Below, one piece after another: positions 53,101 through 63,388 of a stretch of 64,000 nt of DNA. The stretch lies in assembly GCF_020509005.1 (NCBI RefSeq), contig NC_063015.1, positions 186,001-250,000 on the forward strand, read 5' to 3'. The stretch's first letter is position 1, and each line of letters begins with the position of its first letter. The DNA comes from Fulvia fulva. Taxonomy: Eukaryota; Ascomycota; Dothideomycetes; Mycosphaerellales; Mycosphaerellaceae. A model generated the notes under the pieces. The model was not told where the DNA came from. It searched no databases and saw nothing but the letters and a program-made list of their open reading frames with translations. A program made the position numbers and the translations under genes.

Positions 53101-55124
53101 GGATTCGCGACTGCTCGCGCTAGCTCGTTAGCGCAAAGCACCTACCACGTGCGAATCGCATCGCTGGGGGAAACAGAAGCGAACCAACATCATAACCTGC
53201 TCAAGGCATGAAATGCAGGTTCGTGCACCATGCTGGCATATTACAGCACTTTTACAGCAGCTGGGTCACATTCAATGTTAGTGCAGATCGTGGCAACGAT
53301 CTGATCCTAGCGAAATCCAGGTCCGTAGCAAATCCACCAGCACGATTCATTGAGCGTAGCGGCCGAGCGCTAGCCACACCGGAGTACGAGCTTGCGAGTA
53401 GGTAGGTGAGGCGTCAGCTAGGGAGTGAAGCTCTATACCAGCCCTCAACTAGCCTTGGCGCCCGCTCTGATTGGTCAACTTTCAAGTTTTACGGTCACGT
53501 GACCTACCGCACTGTGCCTGTTGGCGAACTCGCAAACATATACTCGTCGCTAACGCCTATGTCGTCGTATAATAGGCACTGTACGTCGGGTAGCGGTAGC
53601 GTGGATCGCACGCTACTTTGCAGTCTAGAAGGGTTGGTAGAGAGCTCCACTCCGCTACGCTTACCTTTGGAGGTTCACAACCGCCAACAGCACATTTTTG
53701 AATGACACACAGGCCGGAGAGTAGACCTATGGTCTTGCATGAGGCAAGCGTCGTTCGTGGATGCTCAAGTTCACGGCCAGCTGCGACTTCCAACATTGTC
53801 GCCTCTTGCAGCTCTCACGATCGATGGAGGTTCGTCGAAGCCTTTATGGCGCGGACGAAGGGACTCCCATACTGTCTGTTCATCTTCACAACCTTCTCGT
53901 ATGGTCTGTCCTGGACTTGGTATATCGACACGTTCGGCCGGCTCCGACACTGCTAGCCTACGGCTGGGCGATGGCGTCCTGCACCCCAGAGGCCTGTCGA
54001 TCTGTCGTCAAGCTAATGTGGTGGGTGAACGCTCCTGCTGAACGCCAGTCTGTACCGATGCATCGATGCTGGCAAGCACTCTGCAGAAATGGATCATCCT
54101 TACAGATCTGTTTGAGACTTACGGGACCACTTCACCGCCATGGCCTACGAGTACGAGTACGATGTTGAGAAGAATAGAAGCGTCGCTGGAGATGTTCATA
54201 ATGCCAGCAGCGAGCGGAGTAGCCAGGAGAAGAAACGGCCTAGCATGGGGTACGAAGATGGCGCTGTGCCTGGAGAGAGCTTCGAAGTCGGCAATGGTCT
54301 ATACGCCAAGATTCAACGTCTAGCTGGTCGATTTCATGTTGAGCAGAGAGGTATTGAGAGAGTGCCGGAGGATGAGCGGACGGGCACTGGCTTCAAGGCA
54401 TTGCTCAATGTCTCTACCATAGTAGGCGTGCCGGTCGAGCTGCTGCGACAGCAGTATGCTGACTGATACCAGTGGCTGTCCGCCAACATGGTCGTCTCCT
54501 CCTTCGCGATCGGTATTCTGGCCAAGTCTCTCTTCTACCTCGCTGTCGCCGATGCTATGCTGGTCTGCCTCTTCTTCAACCTGATCGGTATCACGCCAGT
54601 CTGCTACTTCTCCTGCTTCGGTCCAAACTTCGGCTTGCGACAAATGGTTCTGTCACGATTCTGGTTCGGCTGGTGGGGCGTAAAGCTCATTGCAATCTTC
54701 AACGTCCTGGCTTGCATCGGATGGTCTTCCGTCAACTCGATCGTCGGCGCACAGCTCATCCATACGGTCAACAACGACGTCCCAGGTTTCGCTGGCGTAC
54801 TCATCATCGCCTTCTGCACAATGATCGTGTGCTTCTTCGGGTACAAAGTCGTGCACGCCTACGAGTTCTACTCCTGGATCCCTTCATTCATCATCTTCGT
54901 GATCGTGCTCGGCGTCTTCGCGCATAGCGGAGACTTTGTCAACATTCCCTGGGAGACCGGAACCTCTGAAATGGGCAATGTACTCTCTTTCGGTGCAACC
55001 GTCTACGGCTTCGCAACAGGCTGGACCTCATACGCCGCCGACTATACGTCTACCGACCATCAACCCAATCGCGCAAGAGAGTCTTCTTCTGGACCTGGCT
55101 CGGCTTGATCGTCCCCCTCCTCTT

Positions 55125-55132
55125 CACTGAAC
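55125..55132. repeat. hAT TSD, left (CACTGAAC)
   Basis: 8 bp, repeated exactly at 58466-58473; the permease reading frame is continuous when one copy and the element are left out. Confidence 0.95.
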
Positions 55133-55179
55133 CAGTGTCCGCATCAACCAACGCCTGTTGATTGAGGGTTGCAACTTTG

Positions 55180-55256
55180 GTTGGCATTGAGGGCCTCAAC
55201 CAATCAACCAACCATTGCGGATTAATCAATCCTCAACTGGCTATCATAGGCAACTT
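55180..55256. repeat. hAT subterminal direct repeat, left
   Basis: Shares GAGG(G)CCTCAACCAATCAACC, TCAACTGGC and ATAGGCAACTT in the same order and orientation with 58364-58436. Confidence 0.8.
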
Positions 55257-55679
55257 AGTTGAGCAGTTGACAGGCATTATATAGTCGTGTTGTTAGTGAA
55301 TCTTTGATATTGCATGTGATTCTCAGGGCTTATTTTAGCAAAAGACCCAAACACTAAGCGTCATTTCCCCGCAAAACCGTTGTCAATCAGATATCGCAGA
55401 TTAGATCGCAGGCATCTGTTGGCTGGAGCTGACTCCGACCCGCGCGGCCCTTCCTCGGAAGCTGCACCTCCAAACCTTGCGGCACTCCGGAGAAGAGCCT
55501 TCAGGAGACTCAGGATTTACAACCATATTGTCGACCTTATTATGCCACAACCAACACACCAATATGGCTTCACAGACTCGCAAAAGCAAGCGCCAACATA
55601 GTCAAATCGAACCTAAAACTCCTAGGCCTAGACCTACGACATAGGCTACGCGATCGAAGCGACTACGAAAATCCTAATC

Positions 55680-58321
55680 TATGCTACCCTTCGCGAACAA
55701 AAACCCCAGAAACACCACCTCCTACGCAGCCGACACTATCGCAATCGAGCGCTAACGAGACACTAAACACACAGACCGAAGATAGCGAGCAATCGGAGGC
55801 TAGCGACGATACTAGCGACACCGAGCCGGCTACGGTCGTAGCCTTAGAGCGATACCACTTCGACATTGATCATACGCGTCTAAAGGGCGATAAGATCGTG
55901 CTGCGCTTCCGTAACAAAAGAAACACCTTCGGCAACAAGATATCGTTTATCTTTAAGTATAGACTCGAGGTATAGAAGCTCGAGTACGGTAAGGCGAAGG
56001 GTAGATACTAGCTCTACCGGTACTACTACGAGGACAATACGACGCGACAGTTATAGGCTTGTCGCTCGACTACTAGCTATATAGATCACCTCCTTTCGAA
56101 ACACGGCATCTTACCGTCACGTACGACGGCGACGACGAAGCGACCGATAGTAGACGAGACCGCGATCGCCGCCTACCTCGAGAAACTCGACCCTTTCGCC
56201 GCCGAGCAGTTTTTGACCGACTTTATCAACTAGATCGTCCGCGACGACATTACCTTCGAATAGGCGGCAAGCGACAACCTCCGAAAGGTCATACTCGGCG
56301 GTAGCCTAGCGGTGAAATATCTACTACCGGCGGCTCGAATAGTATTAATATAGCTTAAGTAGGCCTATCGCGAACGACGGCCGGACCTCGTAAAACAGTT
56401 CGAGCGCGTCGCCAAAGTCTACCTTAGTATAGATATCTAGGCAATAAGTAACGATCTATCGCTACTCGCCGTCGTAGCGTACTTTATCGACGCGAATAGG
56501 CAGTTTAAGATAGCGTTACTCGGATTGCGACCGGTCGGCGGACATTATAATAGAGTTAATATTACGACCGTGGCGCGGTAGGTAATAAACGACTTCAATC
56601 TAGACGGTAAGATAGGCGCCTTCGTTATAGACAATACGGATAATAACGATACGGCGATTCGAGCGCTCGCTGCCTCGCTCTAGTAGCCTATCGACGAACA
56701 CGAGCAGCGACTACGATGCCTCGGACATATAATCAACCTCGTCGTCCGCGCTCTATTGTTCGACGACGGACTTAAGCGACTCGAAGACGAGTTACGTAAA
56801 GTAGGTAAGTAGAAACACTCGGATTGCGCCCGTGAAGCCAGCGTTACGATACCCCTTACAAAACCCCTAATACACTTCTTAATCGTTCAAAACTGCCCTT
56901 AGATCTATCGGCTAATAAGAGGCCTAAGAACTGCTTCAACTCACGAGGCTAATACGAAGATTCGCGCTTAAAACGCGTCTACAACCTGATCAAAACAATA
57001 CTCCTCGGTCGCAATCTAACTGTTTCTCGTAGGTGACGACGAGTCCTTCACCTTATAGCGTAAGGCCGGCGCGATTAGTAAACTTCACAACCTCGTCACC
57101 TATATCTATCGCTCCGAGGTACGAATCGAGACGTTTAACGAAGCATAGCGCGACGAATAGACCTCTCTCTATCACAATTACCTTCGCTTGATCCGCGACG
57201 GCGGAGTGAGGTAGAATAGCACGCTAGCTATAATAAGACGCGCTCTTAAGCTTTAAGGAGCGATCGACCGATACTATAGGAGGTAGACGCGTAGCGACGG
57301 CCGAGACGAACAGAACTACTCTATTAAAGACGACACGCTTAATGCGGACGATTAGGAAGAATTAAGATACTTTGAAGAGCTATTACTACCGTTCGAGTAG
57401 GCCACGAAGCGTGTCGAAGGTAACGTAACGTCCGGTACGTACGGCGTAGTATAGGAAGTCCTACCTATTATAGACTTCTTGTTCCTTACGCTTAAGCCTC
57501 GTTCGAAGGAAGTCGAGTCTTATAGCGACTTATTTACCGACAGATATCGCTACTGTCTTAACTATAGGTTCGTAAAGCTAAAGGACTACTATAATCTAAG
57601 CGATAGGTCACGAATCTACCGCGCCGTAATCGCCCTATATCCGTACTATCGATACACCTACTTCGAACAAGTATAGACTGATATTGGCGCCGCTGAAATT
57701 AGTAGGGCTAAGCAGACAGTCCATGACCTCTACGCCGAGCTACTCGAAGAACTATCTCACGAGCTAACGATAGAACCATTACGTCCACCTCTATCGCTAC
57801 GCGAACAACAAGACTTCGACGAAGACTAGACTACTATATTTAAGGACTTCACTTCACGTATCGTTTAGCAGCCGGCCGTCTAGCATCGCCGCAAGCGACA
57901 ACGGCAAGAGACTGAGCTAGAGCGATATCTTAAGGACGAGATCAATATTGTCAAGTATAGCGACGACAACAAGGTGTTGAAGGACTATTATCTCAAGCGG
58001 CCGCTCGACTAGTAGCGAGATCGAGGTGAAGCACTATATCCAACAGTCGCTCAGCTGGCTTATCGTCTATTCGTAGTACCTGGCATGTCGACTCAATGTG
58101 AGCGTGTTTTCTCTTACGGCAAGAAGGTGGTGATAGACGAGCGATATAATATCAAGGCGGACACGATAGAGGCTTCATTGACCCTCAAAGATTGGCTAAT
58201 GAACGACTTAGTAGACGGCAAAGCCATGTGGACGACACTAGCTGAGGTGAATGAGAAACAGGCTCAGAAAGAGGCTGAAGAAAGAGCTATATCAGAGGCA
58301 GCAGAGATATCACATGAATAA
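55680..58321 (+). pseudogene. hAT transposase, RIP-damaged
   Basis: A BED-type zinc-finger region is suggested at about 56005-56107 (ACRSTTSYIDHLLSKHGI). The central RNase H-like catalytic part can be followed in pieces (GHYNRVNITTVA-like at about 56545-56580; LCLGHIINLVVRALL-like at about 56715-56755; PIIDFLFLTLKPRS near 57468-57500; YRYYKLDDYYNLSD near 57545-57605). The C-terminal dimerisation domain is intact in an open frame to the stop at 58319-58321: YPTVAQLAYRLFVVPGMSTQ, CERVFSYGKKVVIDERYNIK, TLKDWLMND. Stops in the middle are mainly TAG for Trp. Not functional. Confidence 0.85.
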
Positions 58322-58363
58322 CAACAACATTCACCTTAATCAACCCTGCAACCAGTCAACTAG

Positions 58364-58436
58364 TTGGCTCTGAGGCCTCAACCAATCAACCAACGCGCCA
58401 GTGAGCTCAATCGATCAACTGGCCTATAGGCAACTT
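58364..58436. repeat. hAT subterminal direct repeat, right
   Basis: Direct (not inverted) partner of 55180-55256; may be a transposase-binding region. Confidence 0.8.
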
Positions 58437-58465
58437 CAAGGGTTGGTTGGTTGATGCGGACACTG

Positions 58466-58473
58466 CACTGAAC
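58466..58473. repeat. hAT TSD, right (CACTGAAC)
   Basis: Partner of 55125-55132. Confidence 0.95.
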
Positions 58474-59135
58474 TGCTCGCCATCGCAGTCATGAGCGCAA
58501 CAGCCGGCAACGGCGGTGACAACCGCTACCAAGCCGGCTACGACGCCTCCGGCACGGGAGGACTCCTCGGCGCCATCCTAATCTACCACCTTGGCACGTT
58601 CGGCAAGTTCTGCCTGGTGATCCTCGCACTCAGCATCATCGCCAACAACTGCCCGAACATCTACTCAGTCGCATTGACCGTCCAAGTCCTCTCCCGCTAC
58701 ACGTTGATGGTACCACGCTTCATCTGGACCGCCATCGGCACTGGTGTGTACATCGCCATCGCCATCCCAGGCTACTCCCATTTTGAAACTGTCCTGGAGA
58801 ACTTCATGAACTTCATCGGCTACTGGCTCGCCATCTACGAAGGCATCTCACTGACAGATCACTTTGTCTTCAAGCGTGGCTTCGGCGGCTACCAGCCTGA
58901 GCACTACGATCAGCCGGATAAGCTACCACCAGGCATCGCTGCTGTTGCGGCGTTTTGCGGTGGCGTGGCTGGAATGGTGACTGGCATGTCGCAGTCGTGG
59001 TTTGTGGGGCCTATTGCGCTGCATGCGGGTAAGGCGCCGCTTGGAGGTGATGTGGGGTTTGAGCTTGAGTTCGCGTTTGCTGCTACGTCTTATCTGGTCT
59101 TTAGACCGATTGAGTTGAAGTATTTTGGGAGGTAG

Positions 59136-59913
59136 TCATGGATATGCGGAAATGGATCCGATGGGAAATGTTATGATTATAATGTAGTGCGCTTTCAAGA
59201 CCTGTTTAAGACAACAGCCTCAAGTCTCCCGCCGACCGAGTCCATGAGCTATGAAACTGCGACCAAATGTTGATACCGAGGCGATGAAGTAGAAGACGGG
59301 ACCGCGAATTGATGTTCCCGATCGCAGAAGATGTGAAACCATTTTGGATGACCTTGGACTCACGAGGCCGCGGCGCCGTCACGTCCTCACTACAACTACA
59401 GAGGCTAGAGCACACTAACACGTTAACAGCCGCTGTACCTAACATGCTCGGAATTGTTGGCACGGCTTTCCGCTCGAAGACGGATGGACAAAAGAGTGTT
59501 GATGTCTCGTACGGCGACGGAATCGTGCTAAGCCTTGATAGCCTGATAGAGACCACAATGTAGCGAAAAAGAACAACGCCACAATAGCCCAGGGATGATG
59601 ACCCCGAGGTCGCTGCGTCACCACGATGTATAATGGTCGAACGGCGACCACATGGGTGGTCTCCGGTAAATACGTGAATGATATATCCACGAATACCACT
59701 AAGCAATCGCGACATTGTCTTTAGTCCGAGAAACAATGAGTGGTAGTATATAAGTAAACACTCAGCCTCAGGTGGCGGGGGTTTGTGCCGTTTGTGAGCG
59801 GAGGGCAGGCAAAGTCAGAATAATTGACAAATCGAATGATGACAGACGGGCATTGTGTCCCTCCCGGAAAGCTACACCTAGAGTACGTGACCTGCAGACT
59901 AACTCATCACTGC
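59136..59913. other. Intergenic region between two convergent genes
   Basis: Permease (plus) and kelch gene (minus) converge here. Frames on both strands are short and show no family features; a 176-codon minus-strand frame at 59206-59736 lacks any recognisable domain. Probably two 3' UTRs and spacer. Confidence 0.5.
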
Positions 59914-61945
59914 TCACTCCTCCCGATTCACCCCCCTAGGCCCAGCACTCGGCGACCTCCACGCCCTCGGACTCGCCCCTCCACTGCCTCCATTCCCCAT
60001 CTCCCCCACCCCATCCGGACTCCGGACATTCGGCATCTCATAAGTCGGGCTCGGGGGCACATACTGCTGCGGGTCCGGCGGAGGAGGATAATGCTGCTGC
60101 GGCTGCGGTGGAGGCGGGAAGAACTGCTGTAGCTGCTGCTGCTGAGGAAGATCCTCACGGAAATGCTGTGCATTTTGTGGTTGGTGGAATACAGCGACGG
60201 GTTGCCAGATGGTTTGTTGTGGTTGTTGTTGGGGCGAGCCGGATGGGGGATGTTGCCAGCCGGGAGGTGGGGTGGTTTGGGGGTTGAGGTCTTGTTTGTT
60301 GGTGCTGTTGTGGTAGGGTTGGACGTGAGGAGGGGATGTCTCGGTCATGGTGGTCGACGTGGGATAGGCTGGGACAGATGAGTGTGTGGTGTTGGCCTTT
60401 GCTCGTTTTCGGCGCCGGAGGCAGAAGAACAGTAGAGCTGCGATGAGTGCGAGCCCGACCACGCCGCCAACGACTCCACCTGCGATGGCGCCGGTATTTG
60501 AACCAGAACCTCCAGGACCTGATGTTGCTGAGGAAGTTGCAGGAGTCAGAGGTCTCGTGGCGGTGCGTGTGCTCGTGGTAGCTTTACGCGCGAGATATAC
60601 CCCAAGGTCGCTACTGGAGAAGCCCGCGGCTGGAGTCACTAACGTGGCACCGCCAGTGTTGCTATCAGCCTGTTAGCGATGATCACAGTCGTGCGACTAG
60701 GCTTGCTTACTTTCCACCGATCGCGACTGTCAGATTGGGAGGAACTGTATAGTCGGTCAGGTTGGGCAAGTATTGATACCACGCGGCCCGTTGAGCATTG
60801 TCGGAGCCAAGATTGAGGTTATGCATTCCCCAGATGGCAGGAACATCGCAGCCCGGGATAGATGAGTTCGGCCAGTAGCCTCCCATCACAATCATCTGGC
60901 CTTTGTTGATGACATCACAGCTCAAGGAGTGGTGTCGGTTCTCGGGTGCATCGGGCCAGTATAAGGTCCAAGTAAATGAAGGCAGTGAGAGGATCCAAAC
61001 ATCGCCATACCCAGTTCCAGTCTCGTCGTATGGTAAGGCACCTCCGAAGAAGTAGATGTTGTACGACGAACGGTCCTCAGGCCAACTGACTCCACCGCAG
61101 AACCTTCTTCGTGGTGGAGGTGTCCGTCCTGAAGTCTGCTGTGCGAACCACCGAGCAGCACCGATGTCGTATAGATAGATTGTATCCATTGGTACACCAG
61201 TATAATTACCACTTGCATTCTGCTGAACGCCGCCAAAGTACACCAGCATGCCAGCGTCTGAAGCTGGGATGTAGAACATGGCACCTTCGGCGCGAGGTGT
61301 ATCGTCGTAGAACTGCATCTTCCTCCATGGGCTGTCTGGATCTGTCATGTCGTATGTGATCACGGAAGACTGCATCTCGGGAAATCCCTGATGTCCTAGA
61401 TCTGTAGCGTTGCTCCTCCAGCCGCCATAGTAGTAAGCTACGCCTTTGTGCGGATCCACGGCACTGGCACCGAACGCAGGAGGACTGATCTCGGCCGCGG
61501 CTTCGTTCGTTCGATTCGTGGTGTTCCATGTTCGATAGACAGTATCGAAAAAGTGGAGGTCAAGGCTTGATGGCGGCTGCGAGTTCCAGTCGTATTCTCC
61601 GCCGAAAGCGTAGAAGAGCTTGTTGACCTCGTCAGGCCACAGTGTACCTCCAGCGACCGACGGAACATAGTCTGGCTTGGTGAGGTTATCATGCTGGACT
61701 GGAAAGTTCTCATCGTTCACGTATGTCGTGTCAGCATATAACAGCTCCGTGTTAGTGTAGTTGGTCGTAGTATTAGTGATGGCCCCTCCATAGTTGATGT
61801 ATCATCCATCAATGTAGAAGTTGTTGTCAATGACCGTAGTGCGGTGACCGAAACGCCGGCAGAAGTTGTTGATTTGGTCCTGGTCTTGAGCCCGAGCAAA
61901 TCTTGCCACGATCAGCAAAGCGGCACTAATGGCCACGCAAAACAT
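59914..61945 (-). CDS. Secreted/membrane kelch-repeat protein, with one in-frame TGA
   Basis: Start ATG 61945-61943 gives a signal peptide (MFCVAISAALLIVARFARAQ), then NNFCRRFGHRTTVIDNNFYI. Codon 48 (61804-61802) is TGA; the frame is open before and after it. Next about five kelch motifs (NKLFYAFGGEY, GVAYYYGGW, GMLVYFGGV, YNIYFFGGA, GQMIVMGGYW) with many N-glycosylation sites. Intron 60710-60662 (49 bp, GTAAGC..GATAG, branch GCTAAC). Exon 2 60661-59914: Ser/Thr stalk, one membrane helix (GVVGGVVGLALIAALLFFCL), then RRRKR and a long Pro/Gln-rich cytosolic tail to the stop. This is the common fungal layout signal-kelch-TM-tail, a likely surface protein of unknown role. The TGA may be a real lesion, a sequencing error, or mean a later start. 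Confidence 0.8.
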
Positions 61946-63388
61946 GGTTTCAAGAGCACGATGGTGCCACGAATGGTAGAAGCAAGGCCGAGATGAAACA
62001 AACGGCGGGTACCCACCTACTATCCAGCTGTCGCGGTACACGACATCACAGCTGGGCAAGGCTGGTAATGCTTCACCGCCCGGCATCCTACGATCTGGCC
62101 ACCTATTTCGGCCCTATGTGGCTTGGAGGCATCATCTGGACGAGCTCCAGATCCAGAAAGATGGAGTATTTTGGACTGCGGACAAGTCTTTGTTCACTGC
62201 CGATGTAGTGGTACTGACTGGTCTGCGGTCTGTGATAATCTGCAGCTAGCGAGTATCAAGACAGCCGACGACAGTTGCCAGAGGTCCTACGTTGAAGTAC
62301 GCCGCGATACACATTCATTGTCATGTGCAACATTGCTGCAGAACGACACTCCGATTTGATACCTGAGCTGGCATGAATTCCGAGAGGTGGTCCCAGGCAT
62401 AAGCTATTCCTGGAATGGACGAATATCGAATCGCGAAAGCGGGATGCGCTGCGGTCAGAAATGACGGCAGCTGGCCGGAGGCTTCGCTGCAGAAATCCTG
62501 ACATCTCCCAGTCGCAGGCACTATTGAGCGTGGTGTGAGTGAGCGGTAGCTTGACGGGCACGACCAAGCGAGAGGCTGCATGAACATGCATAATGCCAAG
62601 ACGAGGAAACGGATCCTACTGGCACACTCCACACTCCTCTATTTGGTACCGTTGGCGCAAGCTCATGGAAGATGTTCGACAGTAGGTCAAAAGTACCAGA
62701 GAACTGACGGGGCCGTCGAAAGCGGAGAATCCGCGATGTTGCTGAGGTCCCAGCCCGGTGCCTCAGGCTAGCCACAACCAGATTGTCGCATGCGCGAGTC
62801 TGGTATCAAGCTGGATACATTCTTGTTGCACTGCATCCACGTCCTGCATCAGCCAGGACAGTACGTCCTCGATATCCGGCCGTCGGTGGGGAAAATTCAC
62901 AAGCTTGGAAGACCGGTGTCCTGTGTAGGCATATGCAGCGCCGGTCCAGCGGGGTCGCAGTAGTAATGCCATCTGCCAGGGTAGAAGTTCCAGTGACGAG
63001 TCTCGTTTGCCTTCACCCACGCGCAACGTCCAAGTGTATCTGTGAATGCTGCGGATCCGGATGGTACATGTATGAATCATCCTCCAGTTGAGCTTTTGCC
63101 ATCAAGGTCGCCGGCGTACCACAAACAGGAGTCAGCTTGGCCTGGGCCTGGAGACTTGCATTTCGGGGCTGTATGGCATCGTGAGCCTACACAAGCAGAT
63201 GCGAGATGATCGAGAAGTGTTGTTGATGTTCGCGAGAAGACGTCGACCAAAGAACGCGCTTGCCATGTCATCCGGAATCAGCCGAGCATGCTCCGAGGGC
63301 AGGCTTGGCTCGGCAGGAGCTTCGTCAATGCATACAGCTCAACTGCAGACACCACCAGCAACACACCACCCCTTCACTCCGCTCCGCC
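61946..63388. other. Divergent intergenic region between the kelch gene and COX4
   Basis: About 1.4 kb of normal composition that must hold both promoters. Many short overlapping frames on both strands; none carries a known domain. The one with a secretion signal is listed separately. Confidence 0.5.
62321..62632 (-). CDS. Candidate small secreted protein (103 aa), weak
   Basis: MECASRIRFLVLALCMFMQPLAWS reads like a signal peptide (charged start, hydrophobic core, small residues before the presumed cut) followed by an about 80-residue chain with Cys in CPSS, GRCQDFC and a terminal QQCC. No homology known to me, and no promoter or intron support. It could be a chance frame in intergenic DNA. 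Confidence 0.2.
   Translation of the reverse strand: MECASRIRFLVLALCMFMQPLAWSCPSSYRSLTPRSIVPATGRCQDFCSEASGQLPSFLTAAHPAFAIRYSSIPGIAYAWDHLSEFMPAQVSNRSVVLQQCCT

Larger units (their letters stand above)
52471..54139. other. Intergenic region, border of the RIPed block and host DNA
   Basis: The first 250 bp are still RIP-like; from about 52,790 on CpA and TpG are normal. Holds a hairpin (52699-52755), a short minisatellite (52810-52915) and an unassigned small minus-strand ORF (52918-53100). From 53100 to 54139 I see no gene; the last part should hold the permease promoter. Confidence 0.6.
55133..58465 (+). mobile_element. hAT transposon, 3,333 bp, in the permease gene
   Basis: Terminal inverted repeats CAGTGTCCGCATCAACCAAC (55133-55152, complement at 58446-58465) and an 8-bp TSD define a hAT element. 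It carries one degenerate transposase gene in the same direction as the permease. The outer 450 bp on each side have normal TpG, while the middle (about 55600-58010) is depleted in TpG but keeps CpA. Subterminal direct repeats at 55180-55256 and 58364-58436. Confidence 0.95.
54140..59135 (+). pseudogene. NCS1 purine-cytosine permease (Fcy2-type), disrupted by a hAT transposon and a frameshift
   Basis: NCS1-family proton symporter of the plasma membrane for purines/cytosine (Fcy2-like; a vitamin B6-type substrate cannot be excluded). Exon 1 54140-54421: N-terminal cytosolic tail and the IERVPEDERTGTGFKALLN motif. Intron 54422-54472 (GT..AG, 51 bp, branch GCTGAC). Exon 2 54473-55124: WLSANMVVSSFAIGIL, LFFNLIGITPVCYFSCFGP, LSRFWFGWWGVKLIAIFN, GFATGWTSYAADYT. 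At about 55047 one base is missing; shifting frame there restores VFFWTWLGLIVPLLFTE. The hAT element then interrupts between FTE and LLAIAVM. 58474-59135: remaining membrane segments (FGKFCLVILALSIIANNCPN, LENFMNFIGYWLAIYEGIS, PIELKYFGR-stop). Apart from the two lesions the sequence is well preserved and un-RIPed, so inactivation is recent. Confidence 0.93.

Noticed and set aside
54472..54927. Arg/Leu-rich 151-codon frame
   Set aside because: Shadow frame over the permease exon, whose own frame encodes clear NCS1 motifs.
59206..59736. 176-codon minus-strand frame between permease and kelch genes
   Set aside because: No domain, low plausibility of composition, lies in a convergent intergenic region with other competing frames.
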